DNA of 64,000 bases from Acidimicrobiaceae bacterium (GTDB lineage Bacteria > Actinomycetota > Acidimicrobiia > Acidimicrobiales > Ilumatobacteraceae), in the NCBI GenBank assembly GCA_947447175.1, contig CANFIM010000002.1:1-64000 (forward strand), written 5' to 3'. The notes beneath the pieces are model-generated. The model searched no databases and was not told the origin of the DNA. It was given only the letters and a program-made list of their open reading frames with translations. The translations under genes and the position numbers were made by a program. Below, one piece after another: positions 59,319 through 64,000 of this stretch; position 1 is the first letter of the stretch, and every line of letters starts with the position of its first letter.

Positions 59319-60487
59319 GGCAGAAGCCCCGCGGTTTTTGCCGTTTCAACATTTGCAAGATGCTGCTCATAGGTGGTGGCGAATGCATGGCCACCTTGAG
59401 CATTCGCCAATACGTAGTACAAGTATTGACACTTCACATTCTTGGCTAAGCCCACACATGCTTCATCAGTTTTTGGCGGAACACCTGCTGGCGCTAGAGC
59501 GGCAACAATGGATGCACGACCCGGATTAGCAATTGGTGTTGGCGGTAACCCCTTATGCAGATAGGTGTTGTACGGGGTGTCAGTGGCCTTCATATCTGTC
59601 CACGACATTGCAGGGTCTTGACCGTATTTCACTGCAGCGTCGATTTCGAGAGGCATCTTCGCAGCCAGACGGTTGTAAATGACCTGAGCAATTTTCGAAC
59701 GATCTTCTGGAATTTTTGCTTCGCGCTCAATCAACGATGCAATGACCAGAACTTCATACGGGGAATATCCACGTACTTTCGCTCCGGCCACAAGGTCTAC
59801 TTGTTTGGCTACTCGTTGCATCATTGACGCCATTCGAGCAACTACTCGACTCTCGGTGTCGTCACCTGCAACTTGGTATGTGTCAGGGAACAATAATCCC
59901 TCGAGATTGGTGTTGCCCTTCGGACTCAATTCTGAAGGTACAGAGCCGTCAGTGGCAGCAGTGATGAAATCTGCAGCGGCCATAAATGTCATTTTTGATG
60001 ACAATCGACTTCCCATTTGCGCAACAGTCATGCCTTCAGGAAAGGTGACCGACTGAAACGTGTTGGACGGTGCAATAGAAAGCGTGGCAATCAGATCGCC
60101 CGCATTTTCTTTTTGATGAAGGGCGTAATACCCCGGAATGAGATCAAGCCCACCTTTGGTTGATACGTACCACTTGAACAACGTGGCGTTTGAGATAACG
60201 CCAGATGCTTCGAGACGCCCAGCAACGGACGACACCGTGTCACCTTCGTTGACGGTGAAATTCAGGGCTTTCCCTAGGGGGCCCGAAGGGTTCAGTTGAC
60301 GAACCACCCACCACCCTGAAAGTCCGAGAAGTAGAACCACTGCAACGACAACGATGGCTACAAGACGAAGTGGACCTCGAACGCCATCCAATGTTGGCGC
60401 GAGTTCCTCTGTCAATGATTCAGGCAAGACCGACACGTTGTCCCACGGGTCTTCACGCCAATCGTTGGGCAGCAATGGATCTTTCAT
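59315..60487 (-). CDS. mltG: Endolytic peptidoglycan transglycosylase MltG
   Basis: 390 residues. A cytoplasmic N-terminus of about 38 residues is followed by one membrane segment (about 41-63, LRLVAIVVVAVVLLLGLSGWWVV), then a LysM-like region (VNEGDTVSSVAGRLEASGVI) and the YceG domain with the catalytic glutamate in VIASLIEREAKIPEDR. It cleaves nascent glycan strands and sets their length. The ATG at 60487 shares a base with the ruvX stop (TGATG). Confidence 0.94.
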   Translation of the reverse strand: MKDPLLPNDWREDPWDNVSVLPESLTEELAPTLDGVRGPLRLVAIVVVAVVLLLGLSGWWVVRQLNPSGPLGKALNFTVNEGDTVSSVAGRLEASGVISNATLFKWYVSTKGGLDLIPGYYALHQKENAGDLIATLSIAPSNTFQSVTFPEGMTVAQMGSRLSSKMTFMAAADFITAATDGSVPSELSPKGNTNLEGLLFPDTYQVAGDDTESRVVARMASMMQRVAKQVDLVAGAKVRGYSPYEVLVIASLIEREAKIPEDRSKIAQVIYNRLAAKMPLEIDAAVKYGQDPAMSWTDMKATDTPYNTYLHKGLPPTPIANPGRASIVAALAPAGVPPKTDEACVGLAKNVKCQYLYYVLANAQGGHAFATTYEQHLANVETAKTAGLLP

Positions 60488-60912
60488 CAGCACTGATCTG
60501 CCTGGCGGCTATCAAGCCACGATTGCAAGATGACAGCTGCAGCAACTTTGTCAACAACTTTGCGTCGATCTTGGGCATTCATCTTTCGTTCCATTAGTAC
60601 GCGATCTGCTTCCACAGTGCTTCGCCGTTCATCATGGACATACACAGGCACACCAACCACCGTAGTCAGCCGTTCCGCTTCGATTCGGGCGTTCCGAGCA
60701 GCAGAGCCTTCCGAACCGTCCATGTTGAGCGGTAATCCCACCACAATTGCAACAGCTTCCTCTTCAAGGACAATTGCGGCAATTGCTTTGTAGTCAGCAG
60801 GAAGAGAACCTGAGCGTTTCAACACCGAGAGGGGTGTTGCAATTGTTCCACTGCGATCAGACGCAGCAATACCGATGCGCTTGGAACCTAAGTCGATGCC
60901 AAGAACTCGCAC
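60487..60912 (-). CDS. ruvX: Putative pre-16S rRNA nuclease / Holliday junction resolvase YqgF
   Basis: 141 residues with an RNase H-like fold: RVLGIDLGSKRIGIAASD (catalytic Asp in the first strand), IVVGLPLNMDGSEG, VYVHDERRSTVEAD and DKVAAAVILQSWLDS (C-terminal Asp). YqgF has been shown to process the 16S 5' end in E. coli; the Holliday-junction role is inferred from fold. It lies 3 bases after the alaS stop. Confidence 0.93.
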   Translation of the reverse strand: MRVLGIDLGSKRIGIAASDRSGTIATPLSVLKRSGSLPADYKAIAAIVLEEEAVAIVVGLPLNMDGSEGSAARNARIEAERLTTVVGVPVYVHDERRSTVEADRVLMERKMNAQDRRKVVDKVAAAVILQSWLDSRQADQC

Positions 60913-60915
60913 TGT

Positions 60916-63543
60916 TTAGTGGCTACCCACAACTGCTTGAGCTTTCACGCGTGCAATTGATAGTGCTTCGTCAAGTCCTTCAGGGTTTTTTCCACCTGCG
61001 GTTGCAATGTCACCCTTGCCGCCACCGCCGCCGCCGACTGCTTTGGCTGCGTCTTTAATGATGTCGCTGGCATTACCCGTGACCGAGGAATGCACAGCAG
61101 CCACCAAGGAAACTCCGCCGGTGTCTGTGACAGCACCTACAACAACAATCTTGATGCCGGATTGTTGACGGATAGCAACAGCGAGATCGCGAACGTCGTT
61201 CGCAGAGATGCCGTCGACACGAGCAATCACCACCCCGTCCTGCGCTGTAGCAGCAAGTTCCACTGCCCGACCAGTAGCTAACTTTGCGCGCAGTGCTTTG
61301 ATCTCATCTTGTGCCTGCTTGAGTTCGTCCAACCGACGGGACACACCAGCCATTGCGTCTTCAGGTCGAGTACCAACTGCAGTGGCAACTTGGCTCAACA
61401 CAGAATCGGTGCGCTGCAAATATGCAACTGCGTTTTCCCCAGTGACAGCTTCAATACGACGAAGGTTGGAGCCCACCGACGACTCACCCACAATCTTGAT
61501 GAGTCCAATATCTCCGGTGGCAGACACATGAGTTCCACCGCATAACTCAATGGAAGACCCGGCACGCAGAACTCGCACAACATCGCCGTACTTGTCACCG
61601 AAGAACGCCATTGCGCCCGATGCAAGTGCTTCATCTTTGGAGGTTTCAAATGCATCAACAGGCGCATTCAGCAAAACCTGCGCATTTGCCAACACTTCAA
61701 TCTTTGCAATCTCCTCAGCAGTGACAGATTCGTAATGACTGAAGTCGAAGCGCAAACGGTCTGACGATACAAGAGAGCCAGCCTGCTTCACGTGTTCTCC
61801 GAGAACAGTGCGTAATGCCCAGTGGAGCACGTGAGTACCTGTGTGGTTGCGGCGCGTTGCTGTGCGTGCATCAGTGTTGATGCGAGCAGTAACAGTGACA
61901 CCATCAATTGCCTCACCCGAAACAACCTTGCACACATGGCGACGTAATCCGGGCAGAGCAAAAGTTGTATCAACGACTTCTAGGGAGAAATCGTTGCAGG
62001 AAATAGTGCCAATATCTCCTACTTGGCCGCCACTCTCTGCGTAAAACGGAGTGTGGTCAAGAAATACTTCAACGAGACCTTCGTCTCCATTGATCACTGC
62101 CAGCACAGTGGATTCAGCAACATCGTGGACATAGCCCACAAATTCCGTGGTACCGAAATTCTCCATCACTTCGCGGTACGCCTCAACGCGATCACCATCG
62201 GCACGCCCGGTTTTGCGGGCATCTTTCGCACGTGTTCGCTGTTGCTGCATTTCGGATTCAAAACCGTCGACATCAACATCAACACCGCGTTCCCCCGCAA
62301 TTTCTTGTGTGAGTTCAAGCGGGAATCCATAGGTGTCATGCAACAAGAACGCTGAAGAACCTGACAACTTCTTCGGCTCAACAGCTAGGTCGTTTTCGAG
62401 AATTGAAAGACCAGTCTTCAACGTGTTGCGGAAACGTTCTTCTTCTTTTGTAAGAACACCAAGAATGAAATCTTTGTTGTTTTGAATATCTGGGTATGCC
62501 TCACCCATCACATTGATTGCAACTTCAGCAAGTGAAGGAATAACAAGCTTTTCTGTTCCCAATAAGTAAGCGTGTCGAACAGCTCGACGAATGATGCGGC
62601 GAAGCACGTATCCACGAGCTTCATTGCTAGGGAAAACACCATCGTTCACCATCATCATGGAAGAGCGGGCATGTTCAGCCAGCACACGAAGGCTAAAACT
62701 GTTGCGGTCTTCGTAATCGCCGATCTTGTATGACGCGCCCGTGACTGACTGCGCTTGCTCGATGATGGGATACAACACATCGGTTTCCCACACAGAGTCA
62801 ACGCCCTGCACCAAAGCAAGAATGCGCTCTAGTCCGGCACCCGTATCAATACTGGGCTTTGGCAATGCAGTACGTGAGCCGTCTGGAGCCTGGTTGTATT
62901 GCATAAACACCAAGTTCCAAAACTCCATGAAACGATCACCGGTGGGATCATTTGCAGGACCACCGTCGGGACCAAAAGCTGGACCGCGATCAATATGGAT
63001 TTCTGAACATGGACCACATGGGCCCGTGTCGCCTGCTTGCCAGAAGTTGTCTTTGTCGCCCAACCGCTGGATGCGGTTCATCGGAACACCCACTTGTTCG
63101 TGCCACATCGCTTCGGCCTCGTCGTCACTGTCATGCACAGTGATCCACAAACGGTCGCCATCAAAACCAAAAACCTCAGTGACCAATTCCCATGACCAAG
63201 GAATGGCATCTGACTTGAAATAATCACCAAAGCTGAAGTTGCCCAGCATTTCAAAGAACACCAAGTGACGCTTCGTGCGACCTACTTCATCGAGGTCATT
63301 GTGCTTTCCACCTGCGCGCACACATTTTTGAACGGTGACAGCACGGTTATATGGAGCAACTTCATCACCCATGAAGTACGGCTTGAAAGGCACCATGCCT
63401 GCCACCGTGAACATGAGAGTGGGGTCATGGGGAATGAGACTGGCGGAGGCTACAGGGGTATGTCCGCGATCGGCAAAGAACCCAGAGAAGGCTTTGCGCA
63501 GATCGTTCGCGCTACGGGGAGGGTTCGAAGGTGAGGAGGCCAT
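60916..63543 (-). CDS. alaS: Alanyl-tRNA synthetase
   Basis: 875 residues. The class II catalytic domain (about 1-245) has FFADRGHTPVASASLIPHDPTLMFTVAGM and HNDLDEVGRTKRHLVFFEML. The tRNA-recognition domain follows. The editing domain has its zinc ligands in HTGTHVLHWALR and CGGTHVSATGDIG. The C-Ala domain ends in a GGGGGGKGDIATAGG segment. It charges tRNA-Ala and hydrolyses Ser/Gly-tRNA-Ala. About 53 bases separate it from the small upstream gene. Confidence 0.97.
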   Translation of the reverse strand: MASSPSNPPRSANDLRKAFSGFFADRGHTPVASASLIPHDPTLMFTVAGMVPFKPYFMGDEVAPYNRAVTVQKCVRAGGKHNDLDEVGRTKRHLVFFEMLGNFSFGDYFKSDAIPWSWELVTEVFGFDGDRLWITVHDSDDEAEAMWHEQVGVPMNRIQRLGDKDNFWQAGDTGPCGPCSEIHIDRGPAFGPDGGPANDPTGDRFMEFWNLVFMQYNQAPDGSRTALPKPSIDTGAGLERILALVQGVDSVWETDVLYPIIEQAQSVTGASYKIGDYEDRNSFSLRVLAEHARSSMMMVNDGVFPSNEARGYVLRRIIRRAVRHAYLLGTEKLVIPSLAEVAINVMGEAYPDIQNNKDFILGVLTKEEERFRNTLKTGLSILENDLAVEPKKLSGSSAFLLHDTYGFPLELTQEIAGERGVDVDVDGFESEMQQQRTRAKDARKTGRADGDRVEAYREVMENFGTTEFVGYVHDVAESTVLAVINGDEGLVEVFLDHTPFYAESGGQVGDIGTISCNDFSLEVVDTTFALPGLRRHVCKVVSGEAIDGVTVTARINTDARTATRRNHTGTHVLHWALRTVLGEHVKQAGSLVSSDRLRFDFSHYESVTAEEIAKIEVLANAQVLLNAPVDAFETSKDEALASGAMAFFGDKYGDVVRVLRAGSSIELCGGTHVSATGDIGLIKIVGESSVGSNLRRIEAVTGENAVAYLQRTDSVLSQVATAVGTRPEDAMAGVSRRLDELKQAQDEIKALRAKLATGRAVELAATAQDGVVIARVDGISANDVRDLAVAIRQQSGIKIVVVGAVTDTGGVSLVAAVHSSVTGNASDIIKDAAKAVGGGGGGKGDIATAGGKNPEGLDEALSIARVKAQAVVGSH

Positions 63544-63596
63544 GAGGGCTCCATCTTACCTATGCCCCTTCTGTGGACTGAGGAGTTAATTCCCCG

Positions 63597-63794
63597 CTAG
63601 AGCACGGGAGGGTCTTGTTTTTCTACCAGCTCGAAGATTTTGCGAACCACAAGTTTCACTAAATCAACCAAAGTCTCGAACACTGCGGTGGGCGTGAGTT
63701 TCTCGGCAATTTCGCCAGCCTTACGCCGCATCCATTTCATTCCGGTGATGCCTGCGACAACACCCAACGTGAACCAAAAGAACCGACGCATCAT
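63597..63794 (-). CDS. Small membrane-anchored protein
   Basis: 65 residues: MMRRFFWFTLGVVAGITGMKWM forms a short membrane segment with a glycine-rich face, then an amphipathic basic helix (LTPTAVFETLVDLVKLVVRKIF). Similar short proteins lie between alaS and a DUF948 or rarA gene in other actinobacteria, where they are uncharacterised. ATG at 63794 or the next codon may be the start. Function unknown. Confidence 0.6.
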   Translation of the reverse strand: MMRRFFWFTLGVVAGITGMKWMRRKAGEIAEKLTPTAVFETLVDLVKLVVRKIFELVEKQDPPVL

Positions 63795-63815
63795 GACGGA
63801 ATCACCACGGAAGAA

Positions 63816-64000
63816 CTATTTCGAGACGTCATCTTCCTCACGGTAGTACCGGGGCACAGTGAATCCCAACGGGAGATATGACGGGGGCTCCACCGTGGTG
63901 GGCGGTGCTTGTCCCGTACGTCCCTCCCGCACGTCTCCCAACGCCGAAAAAATTGCATTGGTAACGGCTCGACTGCGAGGCGCCCTCGACAAGTACACCA
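63816..64000 (-). CDS. C-terminal end of a RarA-like AAA protein (cut by window edge)
   Basis: The frame is open to the window edge, giving about 61 residues. VYLSRAPRSRAVTNAIFSALGDVREG resembles the YLxxAPKSNAVxxAxxxAxxDVRxG block near the end of RarA/MgsA recombination ATPases, which lie upstream of alaS in many actinobacteria. After that the sequence departs from the family: PSYLPLGFTVPRYYREEDD ends the protein sooner than usual. If RarA, its C-terminal region is shortened. The AAA core would lie beyond the window, so this stays tentative. Confidence 0.45.
   Translation of the reverse strand, partial: VYLSRAPRSRAVTNAIFSALGDVREGRTGQAPPTTVEPPSYLPLGFTVPRYYREEDDVSK

Overview
The window looks like a chromosomal housekeeping segment of a small-genome actinobacterium, most likely of class Acidimicrobiia (Ilumatobacteraceae / CL500-29-like freshwater or marine relatives). 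This rests on gene order (tlyA-nadK-recN-pyrG-xerD-scpA-scpB, pyrR-pyrB-pyrC-carA-carB-pyrD-mihF-gmk-rpoZ-coaBC-metK-priA, alaS-ruvX-mltG-aro cluster-pepP-efp-nusB, infC-rpmI-rplT-trmH-pheS-pheT-argC), on an actinobacterial integration host factor, and on the look of the 16S rRNA. Base composition is moderate (a little above 50% G+C by eye). Nearly all genes lie on the minus strand, are packed with overlapping ATGA, TAATG or TGATG junctions, and few intergenic gaps exceed 60 bases. I see no mobile element, phage gene, CRISPR array or tRNA gene.

Layout. 1-4.7 kb: rluB (cut by the window edge), scpB, scpA, trpS (plus strand), an HD-domain protein, xerD and a Nudix hydrolase. 4.7-12.6 kb: pyrG, recN, nadK, tlyA, a HAD-IIA phosphatase, a DUF1015 gene (plus) and a class I aldolase. 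12.7-14.5 kb: an SSB-like protein and a TPR protein with a long Arg/Asp-rich tandem-repeat tail. 14.5-20 kb: one rRNA operon (16S-23S-5S, minus strand, no spacer tRNA) with a terminator hairpin and clear processing stems. 20-28.7 kb: tyrS, a DUF2332 gene (plus), a thioesterase and the arginine cluster argC-B-D-F-R-H, which lacks argJ and argG. 28.8-34.4 kb: pheT, pheS, trmH, rplT, rpmI and infC. 34.4-43.4 kb: a DUF1844 gene, a cold-shock-like protein, hisG, fmt, def, an RsmC-like methyltransferase, priA, metK, coaBC, rpoZ, gmk and mihF. 43.4-51.7 kb: the pyrimidine operon behind a PyrR-type attenuator. 51.7-64 kb: a DUF2079 membrane protein, nusB, efp, pepP, aroQ-B-K-C-E, mltG, ruvX, alaS, a small membrane protein and the tail of a RarA-like gene.

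Most genes serve translation (four aminoacyl-tRNA synthetases, IF3, EF-P, L20, L35, Fmt, Def, rRNA and its modification enzymes), nucleotide and amino-acid synthesis (pyr, arg, aro, hisG) and chromosome maintenance (ScpAB, XerD, RecN, PriA, mIHF).

The most unusual signal is that three conserved genes, infC, a trmH-family methyltransferase gene and priA, have no ATG, GTG or TTG available upstream of their conserved N-termini. The only room left is for non-canonical starts: ATA for infC, and CTG for the other two, with priA forming a CTGA junction with the metK stop. The infC gene also has a compact predicted three-way-junction leader RNA. The trmH start region contains a terminator-like hairpin inside its coding sequence. 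The pyr operon leader carries an exact match to the PyrR binding-loop consensus followed by an intrinsic terminator.
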